Assembly (NCBI RefSeq): GCF_040436345.1
Contig: NC_133235.1
Location: 24,018,660 to 24,082,659, forward strand
Length of the DNA stretch: 64,000 bases
Reading direction: 5' to 3'
Origin: Pagrus major
Taxonomy: Eukaryota; Chordata; Actinopteri; Spariformes; Sparidae
Shown here piece after piece: positions 11,557-21,993 of the stretch. Each line of letters starts with the position of its first letter. Positions within the stretch are counted from its first letter, which is position 1. Below the pieces are notes generated by a model. The model was not told where the DNA came from. It was given only the letters and a program-made list of their open reading frames with translations, and did not search any database. The position numbers and the translations under genes are program-made.

Positions 11557-13345
11557 TATTTTACATCAACATGCCTTCGTTCGTTGTTGTTGTCGCACCT
11601 ACCCCACACACACAACACACGAGCGTTACAATTGCCTCAATTATTTGAAATCTGATCTTTACGAAAATCCAGCGTCCGGTGTTTCCGTTCCTAGAACTCC
11701 ATGTCTTTGGCAAACAATTTAATTAGCATCTGGTTTTTAAGCACTCAAAGTCATTACGCCCGAGCATGAGAAGCGGATGACTAGAGGATGTCATCGTGTG
11801 TTTGTGTGTTTTAACACAAATACACAAACAATGCATCCTTTTGGACATCCACTGCGAAGATTCATCCGACATGATACCGGCTATTTTGAACTGTGGAGGA
11901 GAGCAGATGCACTATTAGGGAGCACTTCCCTCCATTACTACCCACAACCTACTTACCCTGTAGTCACATTATTGATTAATCATTGTGAGGGTATATGATG
12001 TAATATAAAATGTTGGCTTTGCCTGGCACATAGTCAATTAGACATATAATGGCTTATTTCCTTACCACTCTGTCATAAGTTGTATTGAAATAATTTCATG
12101 AAAAAGAGTCTTTTCTGGTTTCATTGAGACTTTCCTTGTTGACGGCGCTCTGCACTCCCAGCATCATAATCAGCCTAAATGGACGTCGAGCAAACCATCT
12201 GCACTTTTTAAAAGCAAAGCCCTGGCTTGACCCCTTAATGTACACCAGTATTAATATTGCAAATGGAAAATTCTTTGCGCTCTTGCCAGCGAGAACATTT
12301 GAGTTTCCCAGGATTTAGTTGTGTCAGCACCTCGGACAGCGCCCCTCATTGTTTCCTCCTCCTCTGTCCACGGTCGTGGAGCATCAACTGTCCCCTCTTC
12401 CACCTCCACCATTCATCTTATCTCGGTGCTTCAGACACGACTGGTCGATGTCCTGGGCGCCTGTTTACTTTCATGTGAAATGAATAAACCATTTTGTTTG
12501 TAAGACTGTGTTTACGATTCAATAAACCCGCTAAGTGCACAATAAATCAGGGGCAAACTGAAGCACACTTAGGATTAGTGACAAGCCTTCATCAGTCTGC
12601 TGTCAAAGCCCCTGCTGCGTGTTGACTCTTCTGTCAACTCATTCTTGTGTGTTGATCGCTTGTTTCTCTTCTTTTCTGTCAGTATTTCTTCTTTAGATGT
12701 CGTCCTCTGGGTTTGCACCAGGCCAGTTTCTTGCAATATGCAGTCTATGCAGTTGCACTGGTCCCCTGAAGCAACGAGAGGCCCCCAAGCAGTGTACTGT
12801 AGAGATGATGGCACAAATAATTTTTTTAGGAAGGAGAGATATTTTTTTTAAAATTTTAAGTCGGCTATTTTTGCAATCCTTAACAAATGTACTTCAATAA
12901 GTTTTCAGGAGTTTCTTGATGTAGGGGAGCACCAAGGTTTCCCATTTATTATCACTTTCTATAGGTTTGGTTTGCAGGGGTCAACCCGAAATGCCGGACT
13001 TGAATTTGAGATGAACAAAAAACGTGTTAAAAGTCCTACTGCTGTATTACAACGTTGCTCATAATGTTGGTATTTGGAGATTTTCTGTGGTGGTACACGG
13101 TGTAAAAACTTTAAAAATCACTGCCTTCGAAGGTTTTGAATGCCTCACTATAGTTTCACAAAAGAGGGGCCTCCAAAAAACTTCTGGCACAGGCCCCCCA
13201 AAAAGCTAGAAACGGCCCTGGTGCGCGCTGTTGTTGATGATGCCTCTGCGTCAGCGTTTCAGCCAACGCGTCTCCATCCGAGCAGTCTCCCTTCGGCACC
13301 CTCTTGTTTATTCACCGGATCATCTCCTTTTTGATCACAACAGCG
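11557..13345. other. Intergenic region ZP3-like gene to C3orf80-like gene
   Basis: No exon recognised. The part at about 13125-13220 (GGGGCCTCCAAAA... GCCCCCCAAAA... AACGGCCCTG) looks like a fragment of a common fish repeat. The rest shows nothing I can name. The last 100-150 bp must include the promoter and 5' UTR of the next gene, with no clear TATA box. Confidence 0.45.
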
Positions 13346-13840
13346 ATGTTTTTCCACAAATGCCAGGCGCTGACGCTCTTCGCAGCGTGCTTTCTCGTTC
13401 GCACTCTGGTTTCTTCCATCCGCAGATGTGGACCGGACATCTGCCGGGACGAGCAGGTCTGCTGCGCGCAGGGCAACGACACCACCGCCGTCACCTGTTG
13501 CAAGCAGTTCGTGGACAAGACTTACTACCACATCGCAATGGTGACCCGGAAACTTTCCGGGGTGCTCATCATGCTGCTTCTGTTCGCGGTGGGATACTTT
13601 GTGCAGCGGGTGTTGTGCTCCAGGTCCAGGCAGCTCACACCGCCGCACGACGGACACCCGTCTGTTACCACATCGCAAGAGCCGCTGGTGGAGAGCTGCA
13701 CGCCGAACTGCTCGGTGGAGCCGGGTCCTTCTGCTCAGCTGCCCTCGTATGAGGAGTGCAAACGTCTACCGACATATGAGGAAACTGTGCGGGAAGGGAG
13801 CAGAGGACGGCCGGAGTCCAACATCGGACAGACTACATGA
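13346..13840 (+). CDS. C3orf80-like single-pass membrane protein
   Basis: An uninterrupted 164-residue frame. Residues 1 to about 25 are hydrophobic and likely a signal peptide. A short cysteine-rich ectodomain follows (C28, C33, C39-C40, C51-C52) with an N-glycosylation site at N44. A membrane segment covers about 70-90 (LSGVLIMLLLFAVGYFVQRVL). The cytosolic tail ends with two tyrosine motifs, LPSYEE (132-137) and LPTYEE (141-146). The architecture recalls WBP1/VOPP1/Shisa-like adaptors, whose PY-type motifs bind WW domains of NEDD4-family ligases. I assign it to C3orf80 because that single-exon membrane-protein gene sits near IL12A in human; the sequence match is from memory and not checked. 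The ATG at 13346 is the first in frame that opens the signal peptide. High GC and CpG content suggests a CpG-island gene. Function is not established for the family. Confidence 0.7.
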   Translation: MFFHKCQALTLFAACFLVRTLVSSIRRCGPDICRDEQVCCAQGNDTTAVTCCKQFVDKTYYHIAMVTRKLSGVLIMLLLFAVGYFVQRVLCSRSRQLTPPHDGHPSVTTSQEPLVESCTPNCSVEPGPSAQLPSYEECKRLPTYEETVREGSRGRPESNIGQTT

Positions 13841-14121
13841 CAAGGACGTTAGTTGGATGAAATGGGCTCTGAGGGATTCGACATTTGAGATTGTATTTTA
13901 TATCACTATAATGGACGTTTCAGAAATACAAAAAAACTCAAAGGACGTTGTCTGGTACCTGAACTGTGTGTCTTTGACCTATACTGAGGATCTTATCGCT
14001 CATTGCTTCATTTGTTCCAAGGATAAGTATCAGCCAGTCTTAACGTCATGTGTGGCCACATTTTCGATCGAGGTATTCAGCTTCATTTGCTCATGTTAAT
14101 ACATCATCCATAGCTGTGCTT

Positions 14122-14127
14122 AATAAA
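14122..14127 (+). other. Poly(A) signal of C3orf80-like gene
   Basis: AATAAA about 280 bp after the stop codon, before the foldback element. Confidence 0.5.
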
Positions 14128-14270
14128 TCAGGAATTAACCATTTGCAACAAGAACTTTTGGGGTTGCCAAGTCGTGAAAAGAAACCCTTCAGCTGGTGTT
14201 TATAATCCCCCAGCAACACTTGCTTTGGCTTTTTGACTCTTTATTTAATCATGACTTGAAAACCAGTTCA

Positions 14271-14428
14271 TTAAAGCTGCTATTTGTAAGAAAAGTGATT
14301 TGAAAAAAAAAATGTATTCGTCAAGTACTGACGTTTTGGGGTGGCGACCTACAACCACAATGCGTCAGTATTTGACGAATTGGGAATGAGTCTCAAAAAT
14401 CAACTTTTCTCACAAATACGACCTTTAA
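14271..14428. repeat. Foldback MITE with outer and inner inverted repeats
   Basis: The left end TTAAAGCTGCTATTTGTAAG pairs with the right end read in reverse, TTAAAGGTCGTATTTGTGAG; both continue with AAAAGT. An inner pair, ATTCGTCAAGTACTGACG and its near complement at about 14366-14383, sits closer to the centre. TTAA at both ends could be target or terminal sequence. Non-coding, about 158 bp. Confidence 0.65.
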
Positions 14429-14864
14429 CTTATCAACATGTACCACTACAGACTGGATGATGATTGTGAGAAACACTGACTTAACTCACAACACATATAT
14501 GCACTTATAGCCTCCTTATCTCGCTGATACTGACGCTGTATCAGGGAGATGCCAGGAGTTAAATGTTAATGATGGCCGTGGCTGTTTGACATAATCAAAT
14601 TCTGTTAATAATTGAAAGAAGATATCATTTCTAGGAGTTGATTTGGTTTAATGGCAGTAATCGACTCCATGGTATCTTGTGTTTCCTGTTGCATCCATAA
14701 TATCATAAGAACTAGATTAATCAGTGCTGTGGATCCATCTGCTGTGTGTGCGCATAGAAGAAATTAACTTAATCCAAAATGTCTGATCTCTTTAAATATG
14801 ATTTATTGTTAAAGCAGTTTAGATTTAGAAACAACTCAGAATTCACATTTCATATAAATAAAAC

Positions 14865-15467
14865 TCAGTGTCTGCTACTCGCTTTCATGTGGTGCACTCT
14901 GTCCTTGATGCTGTCTTTCACTGTCGCGGGGTCTGCTGGGAGTTTGACCATTTGGACCACCCGTCTGAAGGCCTCCTCGACTCCGACTCCCGTCGACGCC
15001 GAGCAAGGCTGCACGAACCAGTCCCGACCCGCAGCCCTCCTCAGGTTGAATCTGTCCTTGAGCTCCGTGACAGTCAGAGCTCCGTTCACGTCCTGCTTGT
15101 TGGCCAGGATGATGAGCGGTCTGCCCCGCAGGTGCTCGCTCCTCAGCGTGTTCTCCAGCTCCCTGCGCGCCTCGTCCAGACGCCCCGTGTCCGAGCTGTC
15201 CACGACGAACACGACCGCCGCTGCGTCCTGGTGGAAACCCCTCCAGTGCTCCCGCATCTTCTTCTGGCCGCCGACGTCCCACATGGTCACGTAGATGTTC
15301 TTGCCGTTCTTTCTCGCCTCGAGCATTTCCACGTTGAAGCCGATGGTGGGCACGGTGGTCACGCACATGTTGTGCTTCAGCTTGTAGAGGAGGGTCGATT
15401 TCCCTGCGTTGTCCAGGCCCAGGAGGAGGACGTGGGCCTCTGGTAGTTTGGATCCCTTCAGCCCCAT
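14865..15467 (-). CDS. arl14: ADP-ribosylation factor-like GTPase 14
   Basis: Single-exon frame of 200 residues, start codon at 15465-15467. Gly2 follows Met1 and is a likely N-myristoylation site, as in ARF/ARL proteins. GTPase motifs are intact: P-loop GLDNAGKST (17-25), switch I Thr41 in PTIGF, DVGGQ (64-68), NKQD (123-126) and SAS (156-158). The lack of introns, the N-terminal GSK and the synteny next to ppm1l fit ARL14; ARL11 is the nearest alternative. In mammals ARL14 acts on MHC class II vesicle export along actin through ARF7EP/MYO1E in dendritic cells. Here C-terminal residues after about 180 ([18 protein letters not shown]) are more basic and longer than in human ARL14, as I recall it. 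The opposite strand is open over the same stretch, which is a GC-bias shadow. Confidence 0.88.
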   Translation of the reverse strand: MGLKGSKLPEAHVLLLGLDNAGKSTLLYKLKHNMCVTTVPTIGFNVEMLEARKNGKNIYVTMWDVGGQKKMREHWRGFHQDAAAVVFVVDSSDTGRLDEARRELENTLRSEHLRGRPLIILANKQDVNGALTVTELKDRFNLRRAAGRDWFVQPCSASTGVGVEEAFRRVVQMVKLPADPATVKDSIKDRVHHMKASSRH

Positions 15468-17286
15468 GGCGACATGGAGAGGGAGACGGTCAACACAAGT
15501 GGGAAAGGCACATCTTCCTCTTACAGTACTCTTTTGAGTCAGGTGTTTGCTTAGTGTGTGGCCTGGAGTTTAATAGATGAGCCATTAGGTCCATGCAGAC
15601 TGTAACTCAGGGGCCACTGATAAGGCCACACACCAGGGGGCAAAGTTTGTGCCAACCAGAGGTGATCCCTTGTTTATTTACCCTCTGTAATTAGAGATAT
15701 GTAAAGGTTTTATTGCATTTTATGCAATGGCAATGTGCTAATCTTGCCTTTCATGGGTTATAAAAGGTTATCGAAATGATTTTACTGGCTTTTTTCCCCA
15801 TTGTATACACAAACAAACACTGGAACTATGCACACAAGTCTGTAAACTCAACGCTCTTAGATCCAAAGACTCCAGACTGCTGAACTCCAAGAACAATTCT
15901 GCTTTTTTCACTTAAATAGAATTTCTAAATCACATTTTTGCAAGACTCCAAACAGCCTCACCAATTGGTCCCACTCACTTCTCACTTGTTCAAACTCAAT
16001 TGGCAAAACTCTTCGATCACATGTCAGAGTAGGCCTATAATTCCCCTTTCCCACTGATCAAAAACACCTCAACCTGCTAAGATCAGTGTGCAGTGGGAAT
16101 GTGTACACTCGGCATTTACACCCGGGTCAGTAAACCCTGCATATTTTTGAAAACATAATAAGAATGAAGGTAAAAATTAGTCATTTGCTTTATTATAATG
16201 GAACCTGGAGCCTTGGATGTATTATTGCACACACAAGATAAACAATCATTGGTCTTAAAATGCTTTTAATTCTAATCACATATTTAATAATGGATCACAC
16301 TTGTTCCACAACACAATCAAGAATTCACCTGCCAAAGAAAGAAATGCAGTTTCTTGCAGAACAAGAGTTAATACAGAAAATAATATGTTTTAAGCCTTTA
16401 AGTTCATTTCAACATACATTTCCAACAGTCCACACAGTCCACACAGTGAAATGTGAAGTGTCAAGTTAATGTTTCCCTCAGACGCACCACAACTTTCCTC
16501 AAACCTCAAACTGAGCCGAACCCTTCAGACGTTCAGTAGGCTACATAGAAAAGTGGGTTAACCCTAACCCACATTTAAATTATTATAAATACAAAAGATA
16601 CATTAAATTTTAAGACATTTGTTTGTGCTGTGGTGTTACAAACATTGAATAAATTAATTCTAAAAAAAGAACACTGTCAAATAAAAAGGAAGGAAAAATC
16701 AATGAAGGCTGGTCAGCCATCGGAAAGATGCAGTTTTCACCTTGACACAGTGGCCATAGTGCGATGTGTTGACAAACCACACTCGTTTCTTTAAATAGCA
16801 GCGGTATGCAAGCCAACTTAACCCAAGCTCCCTTCTTTCATTCGATCTACTCCACATTATTCTGAAGAAAACAGACGTGATACCTCAAAACCAGGTTGAA
16901 AACAAGAAGATAACAGCACGTTTCCAAAGAAAACACATTATCTCAGTGCGCAGTGACGCACGGCTCTCTTCATCTCCTGTCATCATCTTCCTCTCATGCA
17001 GTCTGACACTGAATTATTAATGTCTCTTAAAGACTAAATGAATGAATTTCAGTGATCAGTCCAGCCATCGCTTCCATGTCGCTGAGATGATTTAAATCCA
17101 CCTTGCTTCCACGCCTTGTAGTGTGGATGCGCCATGGAGACGTACCAAACTCCAACCAGTGGCATCCTGCTGCTCGGAAGACACCAAAGCTTTAAGGACA
17201 CACGTAATGCATCCAGTCACGTCGTGCGCGACTTAATTCCATCGATGAATTCGTTTGCATTTCATCTGAAGATTTCAATTTCTGCA
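15468..17286. other. Intergenic region upstream of arl14
   Basis: About 1.8 kb with no recognised exon. It must hold the arl14 promoter (minus strand, just above 15467) and perhaps the 3' UTR of the candidate gene at 17287-17583. A minus-strand AATAAA lies near 16190. No repeat was identified. Confidence 0.45.
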
Positions 17287-17583
17287 TCAGGATCTGCTCC
17301 ATTTCTCTCCCGGCTTCACCCACACGCCTCCGGTTGGGTTATCCATCACGTACACCAGCCCCTCGGAGTCACGGCGGCTTTGGGGCCAAGAATGCTGTGC
17401 TGACTTCTCCAGTGACCGGGTGGAAGAGTGAAGACAGGCCGGCTGACTGGACACTCTCTTCTGAATGCGCACAACGGAGGCTGGAGTGGAACATGCGTCC
17501 GTTTTCTGACACATTTCCATTGAGCCAACGCGCTGGAAGATCACCCGCGCCTCCATGGTGGATTTGGAGCCCTGCTGTCCCAT
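17287..17583 (-). CDS. Unrecognised single-exon small protein (candidate gene)
   Basis: A 98-residue frame on the minus strand begins MGQQGSKSTMEARVIFQRVG and ends GVWVKPGEKWSRS. Met-Gly with Ser at position 6 fits the N-myristoylation consensus. The frame is GC-richer than its surroundings. A minus-strand TATA-like element (TTTATAAG, about 17721-17729) lies about 140 bp before the start codon, at a plausible promoter distance. No membrane segment or known domain is visible; there are five cysteines and many Ser, Arg and Lys residues. It lies between arl14 and ppm1l on the same strand as both. I do not recognise it and give no function. It could be a chance open frame: the opposite strand is also open for parts of this stretch. 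Conservation in other fish would decide. Confidence 0.35.
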   Translation of the reverse strand: MGQQGSKSTMEARVIFQRVGSMEMCQKTDACSTPASVVRIQKRVSSQPACLHSSTRSLEKSAQHSWPQSRRDSEGLVYVMDNPTGGVWVKPGEKWSRS

Positions 17584-17720
17584 AATGTGGCTTTCACAAT
17601 TCAAAATACTTTAAAGGATCCGAAGGAAAAACAAAACACAACCGTTAGATTCTTGGTTGTTTCTGTGTTGTTGGCGCAATGACAAGTTTATCCCTCTGCT
17701 GCCTGCGCGCACTCGTCTCA

Positions 17721-17729
17721 CTTATAAAG
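17721..17729 (-). promoter_or_regulatory. TATA-like element upstream of the candidate small gene
   Basis: CTTATAAAG on the plus strand is nearly palindromic and reads TTTATAAG on the minus strand. It lies in GC-rich DNA 138 bp upstream of the start codon at 17583. Supports, but does not prove, a minus-strand transcript. Confidence 0.35.
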
Positions 17730-19071
17730 TGCCAAAACCAGTTTAAAATGGGGCAAAGAGTTCCCGCAAACCCGAAGTGTGACGCAGTCGAGTACGTGCG
17801 CGTTATAGTTATAGAAGCCTGAATGTTGTAACACGGGTCTTGGCATTTGGATCAGATCTATTCTGAGTCCCTCCACCTGGCGCAACCCGTCACTTAACTT
17901 GGCACCATCGAGCGCTTCCGAGCTGTCCGCGCCCCCTCCTGAAGGCTGCAGCCGAGACGACAGCGCAGAGTTATGACACGGAGTACACAGACCGTCTGAG
18001 ACATCCCAGAAACTTCACAGACGTCACAACCTCACTCTGATCTCATCGACTCATTTTCTTGTGTGATTATTGTTCGCTAAATGATTTACAACAAACAGGT
18101 TCATGAGAAGTGATTCAAATTCCTGGAGATGACATAAAGGCATAAGAAGGGCAGAACATTCGTCATTGCTTACTCATTGCCTCTGCATCTGTTCTTGTTG
18201 CGCCCTTGAGCAAGGCACTCCAAACTCAGCTGCTTCAGGGAGCCAGAAGCAATGTGTGAATGTGTGAAGGCGCTCAAATTAATGGAGAATCAGTGGTGGA
18301 AAATAGATTTACACTGAGGAAAACAAAGATCTCAGAACAAAGTACAGAAAATATCATATTTTATGGAAGCCCATAGTGGACTTTATTAAAATGATAATGT
18401 AAACATGAAGATTAAAATGCAGTTTCACTATAGCATTATGATTTCTCACATTTGTGTTGTTTGAGTAAAAATGCAAACGAATAGTTCAATTTGCATTATC
18501 ATTTTCACATACTTGTATGCGCAAAAGTGGGGAAAAAAGCTTTTTGACATGTAATTTACATTGACTTAACCTGCCCCAGAGTGGAAAATAGTCAAATGAA
18601 ATAAGCAGAACAGCGCCCCCCAGTGTAATGCATTTGCACCTACGTTTCCTCACAGTATTTGGGGGACAAAATGACATTGAAAAGCAATTTTATGAGAATT
18701 TAAAGATGAATATGATAATGGAATTCAACATTTAATTAAAAAAAAGACTTTACTGCTCCAAAGTGGACAATAATCAAATGTAAATTCAAATTGGAAAATT
18801 AAACTGTAACATTATCAATGCAGCAATCAATTTTCCATTTGTGCAAGCATTGTTTAAGTCAATTAAAATGATATTCTTTTTGTTATCATTCAAAAATGTA
18901 AACGAAAACAGGACTTGAAATTTAATATTCAAAGACTTAACCTGCTTCAAAGCGGACAATATTCAAATAAATTAACAAAACCTGCCCTCCCTCGTCTATT
19001 TCATGAACATTTAAATGTCACCACGCTCTTTTGGGGACAAAATTAAAATGTAATGGCAATTTTCTAATACT
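17730..19071. other. Intergenic region with a LINE/SINE tail-like fragment
   Basis: The segment at about 18195-18290 holds CCCTTGAGCAAGGCAC, then CTGCTTCAGGGAGCC, then GTGTGAATGTGTGAAGG. This order is typical of a very common fish retroposon tail (L2-like or derived SINE). The rest is AT-rich with no recognised exon. Confidence 0.4.
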
Positions 19072-19677
19072 TAAAGGAGACCCTACCATGCTTCTTCATT
19101 TTTTTCCTTTCCTTTGGTGTGTCACAGTATATAGGTTCAAGATTCAAGATTACTTTTATTGTCATTCAACAGTAGAACAAAATTTCATTGCATCTGGCTC
19201 AAGACGCTGAAAACGAGATAAAAAATATATCTACATATTCAGATATATTCATATATATACATATATATGTACAAATGTAAAAAGGGGGTTCATTAAAATA
19301 ATAATAAATAGAACAGTATGTGCAGAATAGTCTTTGCAAAATGTAAAGTACAGTCCTTATATGTCATATTGTGCATGTAAAAAGACCCTGAGAGTAAAAA
19401 AGCCAAAAGTCTGCACCGAGCTTCTTTCTCCCACGGTAAACACTGCTCCTGAAACGCCTCGTCAGTAGTCCCCCCTTCAACTCTGTGACTTCACAGAGAC
19501 CTTAAAGAGACAGGAACTGAAACAGAGCGTCTCAGACAGAGAGGAAATACAGTGCTGCTGAACTGGACAGTATGAGAAAAGTGGTGTTTTTTGAGCATTA
19601 AAGCATGTAAACCTATTCTAGTAGTAACCCAAAATAGAACTATGACACTGAAAATAAGCATAATGTCTCCTTTAAAC
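19072..19677 (-). repeat. TTAAAGGAGAC-ended MITE, copy 1, carrying a nested insertion
   Basis: Ends are TTAAAGGAGACCC at 19072 and GTCTCCTTTAA finishing at 19677, an inverted repeat. Body words are shared with the copy at 33228-33714: GCAGTGTTTTC/GAAAACACTGC-like, CTGATGAGGCGTTTC/GAAACGCCTCGTCAG and CTGTCTCTTTAAG. About 250 bp of a different repeat interrupts it (19132-19384). Without the insert the element is near 350-490 bp, like the other copies. Non-coding. Confidence 0.7.
19132..19384. repeat. Nested interspersed repeat (TTTTATTGTCATT type)
   Basis: Begins TTCAAGATTCAAGATTACTT, continues TTTATTGTCATTCAAC and AACAAAATTTCATTGCAT, words known from a very common fish interspersed repeat, then a TATA-rich low-complexity run. 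It splits the surrounding MITE, so it is younger than it. Exact ends are approximate and no clear target duplication was seen. Confidence 0.55.
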
Positions 19678-21993
19678 TGCTCTAAACTGGTCAAAATTCA
19701 ATTTGAAGGGACCCTCGACAACGAGTTGGTGTGTTTGGTAGTGACTGAACTGCTGCGGTGACCATGCTGCGGTCAGAATGAAAAGTCAGGCCTCACGAGA
19801 TAATAAAGACTGAAGGGAGAAACACATTTAAGATGAAAGAGTTTGTTTAATACTGATAGTTTACATACAGAGTTTTTACACTTTTTTTTTTTTTTTTTAC
19901 ACTGAGCATCAGCTCAACATGTGTGAATAATCGTGGACTGCTCCTCAAACCAAAGTCATGTGTATCTAATGTATTGTAAACTTCTGCTCATGTACAGAAG
20001 GACAAAACAAAATTAATATACTGATTTGGCAAATCTGCCGGACACATCCAAGAACGTAATAATAAATAAGGCATTAGGTAAACTGTTAAATAAAAAAAAA
20101 GGCTTCTGTCGACTGATGCAAAGATCATGAAACACAGTGGTAAAAAGTAGTTGAACTCAAAACAGTAATAAATCAAGTATGCTAGCGCAACGTTCCTCGA
20201 CAGGTTGTTGCTGTCATTGACACCAGTCGTATTGCTTCACGAGCAGATCACATAACTAGCTACTAGCGTTCAGGCTGCGGCTGTACAGTTGTGTCATCTC
20301 GTAGTTTCCCACGGCAGCAGCTGTTGCACGTCCCATTTCGTGTGCTTCCCGGGTCAAAGGCAGCCACCAGCGCGTCCATGGATACGTACTGTACTGTATG
20401 TACTCTGTTCATGAACATGGATAGTGCCAAAGCTCGTGCCCTGACACGGATGGCGTAAATGAACTCTGATGGGGGACAGCTTCCATAAAAACTGCAGAAC
20501 CAAGAGGTGAAGGTCAGGAACTAAATCAGGTTCTACATACGTTAAAACCTTTGTGTGTTACTGAGGATATACAGAGTTTACATCGGCTGATATGTAAGGA
20601 TTCACCATTCCAAAAAATAAACATCTGAAAAGTGCAGTTTTTTCATACGTGTTTGCGTGTGTGTGTGCATGTGTTGTATGTTAAAGTGAAACTCCGCTTG
20701 AAAATCTATCTTCTGAGTATCACTAACCGTCTACACACTGAACACAACCCGAGACTAACTACACTAAACTTGGCTGTAAAGCTTTGCAGTTTCATCCTCC
20801 AAGGACGAGAGTGTCTGCAGTCAGTTTGGATGATGGTGACAAAGGATTCTTTACATTTGAAGAAAAATTAATAGAAGCTTTCGAAAGCTAGTTATCCTGA
20901 ACAAATGTGCACAAATCAACATTTATCCTACATTTAGCAATGTATCGTCACTTTGTTTATTTTACCAGATGTTTATATTAACTTTTATCGCTTTTTATCA
21001 CATTATTTCATTTGAGACATCAACAGATTTTTGGTTTAAATTAGTGATTATTGAGGTAAAGTATCAGCTTCTGATAAAAAAATCAAGCATCTTTCAAGGA
21101 GTACATTCGAATTCCAGCTTCTTCCTAACTTTGAAAACAGCTCAAACTGAACATTTTCCAAACTTTTAAGCATCTGTACAAACCCTGTGCGCTACTTTTT
21201 TCTTCCTCTGTCACGACTGCTTGCTTTTAGATTAAAACCAGCTGATGACTGCAGCCAGATAATGAAACTACAAATGTTTAACAGCTACCTCTCTCTCTCT
21301 GCAGGAAGTGATTGTTTGATACTCAAAATACAGATTTTAACAGGAGCGTTGCCTCATGTTTAATAAAAGGTATGGATCCACTGGAGTCTTTTCATATTTG
21401 ACACAATTTTCCAGGTCAAAGATGTAACAGATGCATGTACAATACTTGGGATTATCATCAAAATGCAGCAAGCAGGGTGGAGTTTTTTTTTTTTTTCTTT
21501 TTCTCCGCGAATGCGTTTTCAGTAGCTTCCTGTAGTTGCACAGTAATTCTTGAGTAGGCACTAGTTGAAGCCTCCTCTGAAGAAGCCTCCAGTGGAGCTG
21601 TACCATTCGCGTGCATGTACAGTAAACAGTAGTAAATCAGTCACAGTCTAATGTGTGCTGGTTGAGAGAAAATCCCCTGTTTGCTTTGTGTGTCTTGTGT
21701 TTTTGTCTCTCATTTCAGTATTTTAATGCATTCTTCGGATGATTATGAGATCTGTGGTTTGTTTGAATGCCCTTATCTCAATCAGAAACCTACAAACCAA
21801 ACAAAACCCTTTTTTTTTAAACATGTTGTTGCATGTGTGTGTCTGCATGTGTGTGCACTTATCAACAGTACATTTCTCAGTGTCCAAACTTTAACTTCCT
21901 CCAGTCCTGCTGTCGTGTCACCCTTTCTGCTCCATCAGAAAGATGGGGAAAATCAACATTGATCACAATGTGAGCTCTATACCTACCCCTGAC
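19678..21993. other. Region downstream of ppm1l, likely long 3' UTR
   Basis: About 2.3 kb without recognised exons, containing T-tracts (19869-19898, 21483-21497). Minus-strand AATAAA-type signals occur, for example near 20957. Part is likely ppm1l 3' UTR, but its end cannot be fixed. Confidence 0.4.

Noticed and set aside
14868-15446. 192-codon plus-strand frame and other frames across arl14
   Set aside because: Shadows of the GC-rich arl14 exon, whose GTPase motifs are intact on the minus strand.
18600-18630. GCGCCCCCCAGTG and similar 'gene-body' CACC-type words at 7771, 30330 and 48092
   Set aside because: Short, scattered motifs common in fish DNA; no structure that can be supported.
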